From Paludibaculum fermentans_A (GTDB lineage Bacteria > Acidobacteriota > Terriglobia > Bryobacterales > Bryobacteraceae), in contig NZ_JBPJAQ010000002.1 in the NCBI RefSeq assembly GCF_051172195.1, positions 1,612,001 to 1,676,000 on the forward strand: 64,000 bases of DNA. Direction: 5' to 3'. Below are positions 1 to 9,105 of this stretch, piece by piece. Under the pieces are notes generated by a model, which saw only the letters and a list, made by a program, of their open reading frames with translations, did not search any database and had not been told where the DNA came from. Position numbers and translations under genes: made by a program. The first letter of the stretch is position 1, and every line of letters starts with the position of its first letter.

Positions 1-1491
1 GGTGTGCGTGCTGTTTGGCGCAACTTCCAGGGAGAAGGGCAGCACCCTGGCAATGCCGTCCACAGTGATGGACGCCGTGGTTCCACTCGAGGTGGACAGA
101 TTGACGGCCTGGGCCGTGCCCTGGAACGAGAGCGTCACAGTCGGCGCGGAGAGAATCGCCACCGCATACGTGTACGTCCCGGCTACCGCCCTCGCCTGTG
201 CCAGCGCATTCGCCTGTTCGGGATGGAAGAAAGGCTGGGTGCCCCAACCGCGTGCCGTGCCGTCCGCCTTCAGGGCGATGAGATAATCCACGCCGGTAAG
301 CGCGGTGACTCCGCTGAGACTCGATGGCACGGCCAGCAGATCTCCGGTTGGAAAGGTCTGCCACACCACGACTGTTCCGTCGGGCCGGATCCCGGCGCCG
401 GTGGAAGACGAGGCTGCGAACACCTGCGCCAGTGGCTCACTGGGCACCGGCAGCGCGGGTGCACTCCCCCAGGACGTGGCGAAGCCGGAAGCGTCCAGGG
501 CCACCGCCAGGTTGCCTCCCACCGAAAGTTGCACCACGTTCGCCAACCCGGCAGGGAGGGTGAGGATCGCATTCACACCGTTGGAAATCGCCGCCACGGA
601 ACCATCCGCCCGCACCGCCAGGGCAGAACTACCCCGCGCGGAAATGGCGACTATGTTCGTGAGCCCAGAGGTGTCGGGCGCCAGCAGCCGCCTGCTCCAC
701 GCGGCCACCGTGCCATCACTTTTTAGGGCATAGTAGATGCGTTCTTCCATTGCGATGGCGACCACACCCGTTAACGCCCGTGCCTCTGCCGGGGTGTCTT
801 GGCCGTAGCCATCCCATTGCACCAGCGTGCCATCCTTCCGCAGGACGAGGGCGTCATTGACCGACACCGCCAGCGCGACGACATCCGAGAGTGCGGTCCG
901 GGTGTACGTCAAAGGCGAATTGGCCACCCCCGGCTCCCCGAATCCGTATACCCAGCCCTCAGACGCGATGCTCGTCACGTCCGTGGCCAGGTTGTTGCCG
1001 ATACTCGAATCGCCGCCGCCGGAAACCGTCACCACATTACTGACCGACGCCGCGGCATTGGCGCTCACTGTCGCCAGGACAGAGATGGTCGGCAGCATCT
1101 GCCCCGCCGCAAAGCTGTCGTTGCGGGTGCAGGTGCCCGCCGCGCACGACCAGCCGGGCCCCGACATTGCCGTGATGGTGATGCCCGCCGGCATCGATTC
1201 GACCACCGAGATGCCTCCCACAGTGGGGGCACCCCCGCTATTCATCACCCGGATCAGGTACACCGCATTGGTCTGCCCCCGCAGGAAGCTGCTGGTATGG
1301 GTGAGCTGGACGCTCAGGTCCGGTCCCGCGGCGGCCGGAGCCTCGCCTTGCCGGGGAATGAGGTTCTGCGACAACAGAGGCAGTGCGGGAGTGTGGAATC
1401 GCCGAGAAGTTGGCTGTCCGGCAAACAGGAAAGGTGCACTCAACGCCAGGCACGAGGCCAGAATAGAAATCCGGAGGGAAGGAATGAGCAA
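1..1491 (-). CDS. Secreted RCC1-like propeller protein (3'-truncated by window edge)
   Basis: The reading frame runs off the left edge and 497 codons are visible. I chose a TTG start at 1491 because a purine-rich AGAGG lies 5 nt upstream; no ATG or GTG fits. Residues 1-25 form a Sec signal peptide (LRISILASCLALSAPFLFAG). Residues ~45-130 resemble a DUF11/CARDB-type extracellular repeat (PDLSVQLTHTSSFLRGQTN). From ~150 onward there are RCC1-like blades with the recurring pattern 'ALKSDGTVAAW', 'ALVVRADGSVAA', 'GIRPDGTVVVW'. The end of the visible part reads like a beta-sandwich (VAGTYTYAVAILSAP). It is probably a cell-surface or secreted protein whose binding partner cannot be inferred. The GNAT gene upstream is on the same strand, 60 bp away. 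Confidence 0.8.
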   Translation of the reverse strand, partial: MLIPSLRISILASCLALSAPFLFAGQPTSRRFHTPALPLLSQNLIPRQGEAPAAAGPDLSVQLTHTSSFLRGQTNAVYLIRVMNSGGAPTVGGISVVESMPAGITITAMSGPGWSCAAGTCTRNDSFAAGQMLPTISVLATVSANAAASVSNVVTVSGGGDSSIGNNLATDVTSIASEGWVYGFGEPGVANSPLTYTRTALSDVVALAVSVNDALVLRKDGTLVQWDGYGQDTPAEARALTGVVAIAMEERIYYALKSDGTVAAWSRRLLAPDTSGLTNIVAISARGSSALAVRADGSVAAISNGVNAILTLPAGLANVVQLSVGGNLAVALDASGFATSWGSAPALPVPSEPLAQVFAASSSTGAGIRPDGTVVVWQTFPTGDLLAVPSSLSGVTALTGVDYLIALKADGTARGWGTQPFFHPEQANALAQARAVAGTYTYAVAILSAPTVTLSFQGTAQAVNLSTSSGTTASITVDGIARVLPFSLEVAPNSTHT

Positions 1492-1550
1492 GATGACCTC
1501 TGGATAATAATATCTGCTTTGTATAGATGCGCGGGGAATCCGGGCGGGGT

Positions 1551-2009
1551 TCAGGCGAACTGGGCGGCGGCCTCCAGCCGGTACCTGCATTTTCGGGGAT
1601 GCCCGCTTTGATAGATTACGCAATCCTCGGGCACATCCACGATCTCCACAAACACTGCGCCAGCCAGCTCCGCGCTTCTTCTCGAACTGACATTCTCCGG
1701 ATCACATGTAATCCAAATTACATATAATTCAAGTCGGCGGGCGACAGGAAGCAGCAGCCGTACACTGCGCGCAGCGTATCGGTGCCCTCTATGTTCTGGA
1801 AATACCGTGTAGCCAATGTGGCCGGCATAACGCTCCATATGCGGTGATGAGCCAGCCCTCAGATTGATGCCGCCCATCTCCTCGCCTGTCAGCCGGTGGA
1901 GCATCCGGAAGTAGTAGGTCGGCGCCTTGTGCACCGGATGAGGTCCCAGCTTTACGAACTGCAGGCGCAATTCGCCATCCTCCAGAACGATGGAAGCGAT
2001 GTCATCCAT
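1551..2009 (-). CDS. GNAT family N-acetyltransferase
   Basis: 152 aa. It shows the GNAT fold signature: a beta strand with GGINLRAG, then 'HIGYTVFPEHRGHRYAARSV', where the R/G-H-R-Y segment is the acetyl-CoA pyrophosphate loop (motif A). Motif B follows with 'WITCDPENVSSRRSAELAGA', the usual N-x-x-S-x-R-x-x-E helix. It should transfer an acetyl group from acetyl-CoA to an amine, perhaps a protein or small-molecule amine; the substrate is unknown. It is cytoplasmic, with no signal. The ATG start gives the usual family length (~150 aa). It has the same orientation as the propeller gene downstream. Confidence 0.82.
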   Translation of the reverse strand: MDDIASIVLEDGELRLQFVKLGPHPVHKAPTYYFRMLHRLTGEEMGGINLRAGSSPHMERYAGHIGYTVFPEHRGHRYAARSVRLLLPVARRLELYVIWITCDPENVSSRRSAELAGAVFVEIVDVPEDCVIYQSGHPRKCRYRLEAAAQFA

Positions 2010-2297
2010 AGCGTCCCTATTATCGAAGTTTTCGGTGCCAGCGGGATTTGAGGGTAACAGGTGGGATCAAGAGCGGCGCCGGGCCTCTGCCCACTTAGAG
2101 AATAGCAATTTAAATCATTGAAAACAAGACTGGATTTTCCATTCGCGTTGGCTTAGCATCGACATAACCAAGCGCCATCCACTGACTGTAAACAGGGCTC
2201 GCCGCCATCGCCGGCGAAGCGTCGCCACGGCCGGACTGCGCCCGCACGGCGGTTCGCCGCGGTTGGTGGATCCGCCTCGATTCGAAAGGAGCACTTC

Positions 2298-3305
2298 ATG
2301 ATTCCACAGGAAAAAAGCGAAGCCGTCTCACGCGGTCTGCGGGACGCTTTCGGAGTATCCGGGTTTGACGACATCTCCGTCCTCACCGGGGGCCACACTT
2401 CATCCCTCGTTTTCCGCATCGTCGTCGCCGGCTCGCCCTATGTCCTGAAGATCATCACCCGCGCCGAAGACCCCACCCGCCACTACAACTGCATGCGCGC
2501 GGCGGCCGAAGCAGGCCTGGCGCCGCGTGTCTGGTACACCAGCGTCGAGGACCACATTTCCATCACGGACTTCGTGACAGTCCAGCCGCTGCCTGTCCCG
2601 CAGGCGCTGGTTCGTCTGCCCGCTGTCCTGCGCACCCTGCACGCGCTGCCTGCCTTCGAGCGCGCTCCTTTCAACACCACCTGCACGTTCCTCCTGGGCA
2701 AAGGTCCGGCCCTGGATGGCTTCCTGCATAGATTTCAGAACGGGCACACGCTTTCCCCAGCCGATGCCGGGGAATGGGCCGCGCGCTATGCGGAACTGGC
2801 CGCGGTCTATCCATATGATGATGCGGAGATGGTGGCAAGCCACAACGACTTGTTCAAGCCGGACAATATTCTGTTCGATGGCCGGCATCCGTGGCTGATC
2901 GACTGGGAAGCCGCTTTCCTGAACGACCGTTATGCCGACCTGGCTGTGGTCGCGAATCATGTGGTGACGAACGACGCCGGGGAACTCGCCTTTCTCCAGG
3001 AGTACTTCGGAGCGCCACCCAGCGAGTATCAGCGGGCGCGGTTCCATCTCATGCGGCAACTCGTCCACCTCTTCTACACCATGGCGTTCCTCACCCTGGG
3101 CTCGGGCGGCCAGCCTGTGGATTGGAGCGAACCCGTACCCACCTTCCGCGAATACCACCGGCGGATGTGGGCGCACGAAGTGGATCTGGCGGACAACGCG
3201 CAGAAGCTGATCTACGGCCGCGCCCATTGGGAACAGCTCGTCGAGAATGTGCGCCAGGCCCGCTACCAGGAGGCCCTCCGGATCGTGGCGGCACGCCCCG
3301 TCTGA
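2298..3305 (+). CDS. Aminoglycoside/choline kinase-like phosphotransferase (APH fold)
   Basis: 335 aa with a protein-kinase-like APH fold. An N-terminal lobe with LTGGHTSSLVFRI (glycine loop) and YVLKI (ATP lysine) precedes the catalytic 'SHNDLFKPDNILFDG' near residues 181-195 (Brenner motif with catalytic Asp and Asn) and 'WLIDWEAAF' near 199-207 (metal-binding Asp). The length and motifs fit the choline/ethanolamine kinase-like branch of the family. It would phosphorylate a hydroxyl group of a small molecule in the cytoplasm; calling it drug resistance would be over-reading. It has an ATG start with an AAAGGAG ribosome site 6-8 nt upstream. The ketopantoate reductase-like gene follows 37 bp downstream, so the two could be co-transcribed. 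Confidence 0.8.
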   Translation: MIPQEKSEAVSRGLRDAFGVSGFDDISVLTGGHTSSLVFRIVVAGSPYVLKIITRAEDPTRHYNCMRAAAEAGLAPRVWYTSVEDHISITDFVTVQPLPVPQALVRLPAVLRTLHALPAFERAPFNTTCTFLLGKGPALDGFLHRFQNGHTLSPADAGEWAARYAELAAVYPYDDAEMVASHNDLFKPDNILFDGRHPWLIDWEAAFLNDRYADLAVVANHVVTNDAGELAFLQEYFGAPPSEYQRARFHLMRQLVHLFYTMAFLTLGSGGQPVDWSEPVPTFREYHRRMWAHEVDLADNAQKLIYGRAHWEQLVENVRQARYQEALRIVAARPV

Positions 3306-3342
3306 CTTGGCCCGGGGCGCCCGGACGATATGATGAAACTGC

Positions 3343-4299
3343 ATGGGCAAACCAGAGCATTACCCGAAGGTGGCTGTGGTCGGCGCGGGCGCAGTGGGCT
3401 GTTATTTCGGAGCCTTATTGGCGCGCTCCGGAGTACGCGTCAATCTGATCGGCCGGCCGTCCCACGTCGAAGCAATTCTCTGCGAGGGGCTCCAGTTCGA
3501 CGGCCTGCACCTTCAGGAACGCATCCCCATTGCCGCCACGACAAGCATGCAGGATGGCCTGCGCGATGCCGGCATCGTTCTCTTCTGCGTGAAATCAGGC
3601 AGCACGGTGACGGCCGCCCTGGAAATGCAGCCCCACCTGGCGCCCGGGACCACCATCCTCAGCTTCCAGAACGGTGTCGACAATCCAGATCGGATCTACT
3701 CGGCGATCCAAGCGTATTCCATCCCGACCGCTGTCTACGTGGCCGCCGAAATGACCGCGCCCGCCCGCGTGACCCACACCGGCCGTGGAGACCTCATCAT
3801 CGGCTACCATGCCGGCTGGCCCCGCAATCCCGAACTGGAGCCGCTCGCCGCCATGTTCGAGCAGGCGGAAATCCCCTGCCGGATTTCCAGCAACATTGCG
3901 GCCGACCTCTGGGCCAAGATGGTCATGAACTGCGCCTATAACGCCCTCTCGGCCCTGACCCGATCGCAATATGGCCGGATCGTCCGGTCGGAGCCGGTTC
4001 GCGCCTTCGGCCTGCGTATCATCGCGGAAACGGTGGCCGTCGCCCGCGCCGAAGGGATTCCGCTGGAAGAAAAACCAACCGTCGACGCCGCCCTGCTCCT
4101 GGCTGAGAAGATGACCCGCGCAACATCCTCCATGGCGCAGGATCTGGCCCGCACCCGCCCTACTGAGATCGCCTCGCTCAACGGCTATGTGGTCCGCCGG
4201 GGCCAGGCACTGGGCGTCGCCACACCCGACAGCGAACTGCTCGTCGCCATGATCGAACTCCTGGAAGAGTCGATCCTCAAAGGCGCAGCGCGAAGCTAG
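3343..4299 (+). CDS. Ketopantoate reductase family protein (PanE/ApbA)
   Basis: 318 aa. The Rossmann motif VVGAGAVGCYFG sits at residues ~12-23 and the NADPH 2'-phosphate region is 'LIGRP'. The central 'WAKMVMNCAYNALSALT' near residue 190 carries the catalytic Lys of the family, and 'TEIASLNGYVVRRG' near 275-290 matches the family E-x-x-x-L-N-G motif. The expected reaction is NADPH-dependent reduction of 2-dehydropantoate to pantoate in coenzyme A biosynthesis. Several paralogues of this family act on other 2-oxo acids, and no other pan genes are nearby, so I leave the symbol empty. It ends 20 bp from the convergent ADOP permease gene. Confidence 0.85.
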   Translation: MGKPEHYPKVAVVGAGAVGCYFGALLARSGVRVNLIGRPSHVEAILCEGLQFDGLHLQERIPIAATTSMQDGLRDAGIVLFCVKSGSTVTAALEMQPHLAPGTTILSFQNGVDNPDRIYSAIQAYSIPTAVYVAAEMTAPARVTHTGRGDLIIGYHAGWPRNPELEPLAAMFEQAEIPCRISSNIAADLWAKMVMNCAYNALSALTRSQYGRIVRSEPVRAFGLRIIAETVAVARAEGIPLEEKPTVDAALLLAEKMTRATSSMAQDLARTRPTEIASLNGYVVRRGQALGVATPDSELLVAMIELLEESILKGAARS

Positions 4300-4319
4300 G
4301 CATCCACCTGCCCGCGCGT

Positions 4320-6719
4320 TTACTCGCTGCGCAGCACCACCGCGGGATCCACTCCCATGGCTCGCCGTGCGGGGGCCAGGCTGGCGGCCACGGCGACCAG
4401 GAACAGCAGCAGGGCCACACCCGCGTAGACCAGCGGATCCTGCGGCTCCAGCCCATCACTGGCGGCGCGCAGCAGCGGCGTCACCGCATAGGCCGCTGGC
4501 AGGCCCACCAGTAGTCCGAGACCAGCCTGGCGCGCACCGCCCCGCAGCACCATGCCGAAGACAGACCCGTGCGTCGCGCCCAATGCCAGGCGGATCCCAA
4601 TCTCGCGCATCCGGCGCGCGGCCGTGTACGCCATCACGCCATAGGTCCCGACGGCGGCGAGGATGAGTGCGATCAACGCCAGTCCGAACAGCACTTTCGT
4701 AGTGGCGCGCTGCCCGGAACTGCGCGATACCAGCAGTTCCTCCATGGTCATCAGGCGGAACAGGGGCTGCTCGCGGTCCACTTGCCACACCGCGGCGCGC
4801 ATCGATCCGGCGGCGGACTGTCCGGCCTGCCGGCTGCGGGCGACCAGCGTCATCGTGCGTTCCGGCGCCTGGGCGTGCGGACGGTAGAGTTCTGGGCGCG
4901 GCGGATCATCCAACCCCTCGTGCCGGACGTCGCGCGCGATGCCTACCACGGTCAGCCAAGGCTCTCCTGGCCTGGCAATCCGCACCCGGCGGCCCACCGG
5001 GGTCGCCTCGCGCGGCCAATAGCGCTTAACGAAAGTCTCGTTCACGATGGCGACCCGTTGAGCGGACGGGTCATCCTGTGGCACGAATTCGCGGCCGGAG
5101 ATGAGGGCAATCCTCAGTGTCCGGAAGTAACCGGGACTCACAATCATACTGCCGGCAGCCTGGTCACGGTCTTCTTCGCGCGAGCCCTCCACCTTCACAC
5201 TGAGATAGCTGTTGTCACCCGACAACGGCAGCGTCTGCACCAGCGCGGCGGACTCCACCTGCGCGTCGCGGCGCAGGTTCTCCAGGGCACGGTCGTAGAA
5301 GCCGGCCACCTGCGAGTCAGAGACGTAACGCGACTGCGGCAGCAGGATATAGGCCACCGTGAGGTGGTTGGTGTCAAAGCCCGGGCTCATCGACTGTTGG
5401 CGGATCAGGCTGCGGATCATCATCGTACTGGCCGTCACAAGAACCAGCGCCAGTGCCATCTCCGCCACCACCAGGCTGTTCAGCGCGACATGGCGGCCGG
5501 CTGAGGACCCGCGCCCCGCATTCTGCAGGGAGCCCGCCAGATTGCCGCGCGTCAGCAGCAGGGCGGGGAGGAACCCGAAAACAGCCGCGCATCCGAGGGA
5601 TAACAGCAGCCCGAAGGCGAGCGCCGTGATGTCGACGCGCGCCAGGTCGAAGATCTGCATCTCCGGCGGAGCAACACGTTTCAACAGGGGCACCGTCCAA
5701 TACGACGTCAGCACGCCAACGGCCCCGGCGAGTATCGAAACCAGGAGACTCTCCACCAGTTGTAGGCGCACCAGCGTGCCGCGACCCGCGCCCAGGGCGG
5801 CACGCAAGGCAAGTTCGCGGCTGCGCTGCGTCCCGCGAGCCAGTTGCAGGCTGGCCACATTGGCGCAGGCAATCAGCAGGACCAGTCCGACAGCGCCAAA
5901 CATGGCTCCGGCCGAGGCCCGCGCGGTCTTTGGGATCACCCGGTCGGCCAGCGGGCGGACGGCGCCCCGCCAGTTCTCCCCGTTCTTTGGGTCTTCCTTC
6001 TCTACTCTCTCGGAGATCGATCGGATCTGGGCATCCGCCTGGGCCGGCCTGACCCCGGGACGCAGCCGCGCGATGGCATTCAGGCCCCGCCAGCCGCGCC
6101 CTCGTTGGGCCGGTTCCAGCGAGAGCGGCATCCAGAGGTCGGACTGCCTGTACAGGAAGTGGAAGCTGGCGGGCATCACCCCGATCACCGCGTAATTTCG
6201 CCCGTTCAGCCGGATTTCGCGGCCCAGCACGTCCGGCGCGCCACGGAACAAACCCTGCCACAGCGCGTAGGAGATCACCGCCACACGAGCCTCTGTCTGC
6301 GGTCCCTCCGCTGCCGTGAACGTGCGCCCCATCGCCGGAGCCACGCCCAGGGTAGGGAAGAAATCAGGCGTCACCTGCATGGCGGGCAGATTCTGCGGTT
6401 CGCCCTCGCCGCTGTACGCAGCAGGCCGCGAAGTATAGGCGGCCATCGACTCCACCCCAGCCGCGGCCCGCCAGTCGGCGATATCCTGCCAGCTCACGGA
6501 CGCCTGCCGGAAACCACGTAAGGCGTTGGTCTGCGGGACAGATACCAGTTCGGCGGGATGCGGGTAGGGCAGTGGCACCGAAATCATCAGGCCGACCACC
6601 GAGAAGATGGCGACGTTGGCGCCTACCCCAAGCGAGAGCGCCAGCACCGCCACAATGGTCCAAATGCGATTGCGCGCCAGCATCCTGGCCGCCAGCCGGA
6701 AGTCCTGCAACAGTGCCAT
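4320..6719 (-). CDS. ADOP-type FtsX/MacB-like ABC permease
   Basis: 799 aa using the ATG at 6719 (MALLQDFRLAARMLARNR). A longer frame exists upstream but its N-terminus is not membrane-like. Domain order: TM helix at ~20-45, MacB-like periplasmic core to ~250, FtsX block of three TM helices around 270-420 with 'ARGTQRSRELALRAALGAGR', second TM helix and second periplasmic core, and a C-terminal FtsX block with 'MREIGIRLALGATHG'. This duplicated architecture is typical of acidobacterial orphan permeases, which lack a fused or adjacent ATPase; none is adjacent here. It is probably a mechanotransmission-type efflux permease in the inner membrane with unknown substrate. It lacks the N-terminal prefix domain seen in the ADOP gene at 38453-41107. 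Confidence 0.9.
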   Translation of the reverse strand: MALLQDFRLAARMLARNRIWTIVAVLALSLGVGANVAIFSVVGLMISVPLPYPHPAELVSVPQTNALRGFRQASVSWQDIADWRAAAGVESMAAYTSRPAAYSGEGEPQNLPAMQVTPDFFPTLGVAPAMGRTFTAAEGPQTEARVAVISYALWQGLFRGAPDVLGREIRLNGRNYAVIGVMPASFHFLYRQSDLWMPLSLEPAQRGRGWRGLNAIARLRPGVRPAQADAQIRSISERVEKEDPKNGENWRGAVRPLADRVIPKTARASAGAMFGAVGLVLLIACANVASLQLARGTQRSRELALRAALGAGRGTLVRLQLVESLLVSILAGAVGVLTSYWTVPLLKRVAPPEMQIFDLARVDITALAFGLLLSLGCAAVFGFLPALLLTRGNLAGSLQNAGRGSSAGRHVALNSLVVAEMALALVLVTASTMMIRSLIRQQSMSPGFDTNHLTVAYILLPQSRYVSDSQVAGFYDRALENLRRDAQVESAALVQTLPLSGDNSYLSVKVEGSREEDRDQAAGSMIVSPGYFRTLRIALISGREFVPQDDPSAQRVAIVNETFVKRYWPREATPVGRRVRIARPGEPWLTVVGIARDVRHEGLDDPPRPELYRPHAQAPERTMTLVARSRQAGQSAAGSMRAAVWQVDREQPLFRLMTMEELLVSRSSGQRATTKVLFGLALIALILAAVGTYGVMAYTAARRMREIGIRLALGATHGSVFGMVLRGGARQAGLGLLVGLPAAYAVTPLLRAASDGLEPQDPLVYAGVALLLFLVAVAASLAPARRAMGVDPAVVLRSE

Positions 6720-6958
6720 GTAATCAGATACGAAGGTCTGCTGGACAAGGTTCCCTGAGTCAGCCGATACCCGGGAGGCTGGACCCCTCCGCGGCCAAGG
6801 GTGATTGCGGCCTCCCCAAAAAGTGGTACTGCGTCGCAGTGTTATTGAGGGATAACCGCTGCCCCCGCACTCGGGATGTGCGACGGAGCTCCACTGGCTA
6901 TCTTTGGCTAGTCCCGAAAAGATCGGTTTTTCGAACGCAAACCCCAGGAGGGATTTCC

Positions 6959-8023
6959 ATGTTAGCTGCACGCATGCATGGCTATAAACAGCCGCTGGTG
7001 ATCGAAGAGGTCGCCAAACCCGGCATTACCGCAGATCAGGTGCTGGTCAAGGTCGAGGCGGCCGGACTGTGCCGCACGGACTTCCAGTTGGTGGATGGCT
7101 ACTTCCGCTCGGGCTTCGACCTCCCACTGCCTGCCACGCCCGGTCACGAAATCGCGGGCTCCGTCGCGGAGCTTGGCCCCGGTGTGCCCGCCTCTGCCAA
7201 CTTAGCCCCGGGCGATCAGGTGGTCGTCGTCGGGGGCTGGGGCGATGGCACCTGCCGTCAATGCCGGGTTGGCGATGAACAGCTCTGCGGACATGGCGCC
7301 TGGCCGGGATTTGGCCCTTACGGCGGCTTCAGTCACTTCGTCCCGGTGCCCTACAAATACCTCATTCCCGTCGACCGGAAGTTTGCATTGAAACCCGAAG
7401 AACTCGCGCCCCTCACCGATGCCGGCATGACACCCTACCGCGGGATGAAGAAACTCAGGGCCTCCGGCGTCGCAGGGCCAGACCGTATCATTGCAGTCTT
7501 CGGAGCCGGCGGACTCGGCACCTACGGAGTGCAGTACGCCAAATTGCTCTCCTCAGGTGCCGCCGTCGTTGTCTTTGCCCGGAGTGACGAGAAACTGGCG
7601 ATCGCGAAGGAGCATGGAGCAGACCATGTCATCAATACCCGCAACAAGTCGCTGGATGACATTCGCGGTGAACTCATCAAGGCAACCGGCCGCAGGGAGA
7701 TCGACGGCGCGCTCGACTGCGTGGGCGCCGAGGAGACGATTCGCACCGGCTTCGGCCTCCTCGCCACAGCCGGTGTCTACGTCTCAGTCGGCCTCGTGGG
7801 CAATCGCATCGACATTCCACTCTTCCCGTTCGTCGCTCGCGAGTTCACCTATCACGGCTCCTTCTGGGGCAACTATACGGATCTCACTGAGGTGATGGCC
7901 CTGGCGCAGGCTGGCCGGATTAAGCACTCCATCAAAAGAATCCGTCTGGAGGACGTGAATGAGAACCTTGAACTACTGGGACACGGCGAACTCGTCGGCC
8001 GGGCCGTCATCGTGTTCGACTAA
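6959..8023 (+). CDS. NAD-dependent zinc alcohol dehydrogenase (MDR family)
   Basis: 354 aa. The ATG at 6959 is preceded by AGGAGGG at good spacing; the frame is open further upstream without homology. Catalytic zinc site: 'GLCRTDFQ' and 'GHEIAG'. Structural zinc lobe: 'GDGTCRQCRVGDEQLC', in which the first of the four usual Cys is replaced by Asp. A similar acidic replacement is known in the Sulfolobus-type ADH. The Rossmann motif is 'VFGAGGLGTYGVQYAK'. It should oxidise alcohols, or reduce aldehydes, with NAD(H) in the cytoplasm. It is divergent from the ADOP permease, with a 239-bp shared promoter region. Confidence 0.9.
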   Translation: MLAARMHGYKQPLVIEEVAKPGITADQVLVKVEAAGLCRTDFQLVDGYFRSGFDLPLPATPGHEIAGSVAELGPGVPASANLAPGDQVVVVGGWGDGTCRQCRVGDEQLCGHGAWPGFGPYGGFSHFVPVPYKYLIPVDRKFALKPEELAPLTDAGMTPYRGMKKLRASGVAGPDRIIAVFGAGGLGTYGVQYAKLLSSGAAVVVFARSDEKLAIAKEHGADHVINTRNKSLDDIRGELIKATGRREIDGALDCVGAEETIRTGFGLLATAGVYVSVGLVGNRIDIPLFPFVAREFTYHGSFWGNYTDLTEVMALAQAGRIKHSIKRIRLEDVNENLELLGHGELVGRAVIVFD

Positions 8024-8114
8024 CCCCCGTCGCCGTCTCAACTACCCTTTTACGCCCGCGTCCCTTAGTCTGCGGGCCGTGTTGTTTGTCTTGCTCACCA
8101 TAGGAGGCGGAACC

Positions 8115-8540
8115 ATGCCAGCGGCGGAACGAAGCCAGGAAGTGAAGAACAAAGGGATTGTCCAGGCGGCCTTCCAGGCTTGGGCCGCGGGCACCGGCAG
8201 TCCCTTCGACCTGCTCACCCCCGAGGCCCGGTGGACCATCACCGGCCACGCCACCGTGTCCCGTACCTACGAGAGCAAGCAGGACTTCCTCGATGTTGTC
8301 ATCGGTCCCTTCAATGTCCGTCTGTCCCGGCGCCTGATACCGGCTGTGCGGGCCATTTATGCCGACGACGACATGGTCATCGCCCTCTTCGACGCCGAAG
8401 CCGTGGCCCGCGATGGCAAACCCTACCGGAACACTTACACCTGGTTCATGCGGATGCGCGAGGGCCGCATCGTGGAAGTCACCGCATTCTTCGACACCAT
8501 CGAGTTCACTGACTTGTGGACTCGCCTCAAACCGCAATAG
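8115..8540 (+). CDS. SnoaL-like / NTF2-fold protein
   Basis: 141 aa with an NTF2-like pattern: helix 'GIVQAAFQAWAAGTGSPFDLLTPEARWTI', then conserved strands including 'NTYTWFMRMREGRIVEVTAFFD'. The ATG at 8115 has a strong TAGGAGG site 5-6 nt upstream. The reading frame extends upstream and would add a hydrophobic segment (LFVLLTIGG), so an exported form from a GTG start is possible but less likely. Family members are isomerases, dehydratases or ligand-binding proteins; the exact role is unknown. It lies 91 bp downstream of the alcohol dehydrogenase and may be co-transcribed with it. Confidence 0.75.
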   Translation: MPAAERSQEVKNKGIVQAAFQAWAAGTGSPFDLLTPEARWTITGHATVSRTYESKQDFLDVVIGPFNVRLSRRLIPAVRAIYADDDMVIALFDAEAVARDGKPYRNTYTWFMRMREGRIVEVTAFFDTIEFTDLWTRLKPQ

Positions 8541-8601
8541 CGCGCTCTGCCCGCTCCAGCTCGATCGGTGTTCCCGGCCTCCAGGCGGATCATTATATGC
8601 C

Positions 8602-8631
8602 TTGACAGGTATATGCGTTCCGGAGTATATC
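8602..8631 (+). promoter_or_regulatory. Sigma70-type promoter of the arsR operon
   Basis: TTGACA (8602-8607) and TATATC (8626-8631) are separated by 18 bp. The -10 ends 6 bp before the GTG start of the ArsR gene, so the expected transcription start would be at or next to the start codon. Short TATATG-type repeats overlap the promoter and could be an autoregulatory operator. Confidence 0.55.
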
Positions 8632-8637
8632 AAGAGA

Positions 8638-8982
8638 GTGGACTCTGTATTTGAAATCATCGCCGAGCCAAACCGCCGCGCCATCCTCAGCCTTCTGGTC
8701 TCCTCGCAGCAGTCCGTCGGCGAGATCGAACGGCAGCTCCGCATGCCGCAACCCACCGTCTCCAAGCACCTGCGCGTGCTGCGCGACGCCGGTTTCGTCG
8801 AATCCACCGTCGACGCACAACGCCGCCTCTACCGGCTGAAACCGGAACCCCTGCAGGAGTTGGATGCCTGGCTGGCCCCCTTCCGCCGATTCTGGTCCGT
8901 TCACCTGGATGCCCTCGAGCTTCACCTCGATCGCATGGAGGAACCAGTCGTAGCCCCAAAGAAAACAAGGAGAAGCCGCTGA
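8638..8982 (+). CDS. ArsR-family winged-helix transcriptional regulator
   Basis: 114 aa. 'VFEIIAEPNRRAILSLL' opens the domain, followed by the recognition helix region 'QPTVSKHLRVLRDAGFVE' and the wing 'RRLYRLKPEPL', the classic ArsR/SmtB-like pattern. No metal-binding Cys cluster is present. It belongs to the subgroup that is usually encoded next to SRPBCC/AHSA1 proteins, as it is here. I use GTG 8638 because homology starts there. It probably represses its own operon (SRPBCC, DoxX-like, DUF1801). The promoter position suggests a leaderless message. Confidence 0.88.
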   Translation: MDSVFEIIAEPNRRAILSLLVSSQQSVGEIERQLRMPQPTVSKHLRVLRDAGFVESTVDAQRRLYRLKPEPLQELDAWLAPFRRFWSVHLDALELHLDRMEEPVVAPKKTRRSR

Positions 8983-9105
8983 CCCGGCCAGCATCGTCCG
9001 AACGGCCGCGAGTGGAAGCCCTGCTCCGGCGCCAGTGTGCAATGCGGTAGTGGTCCTGCGTGGATCTGGATCCACCAGCGAAACGAAAACCGAAAGGAAA
9101 TCAGC

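Noticed and set aside
4320..6971. Longer start for the first ADOP permease
   Set aside because: The extra 84 residues are not family-like and run through the divergent promoter region of the dehydrogenase.
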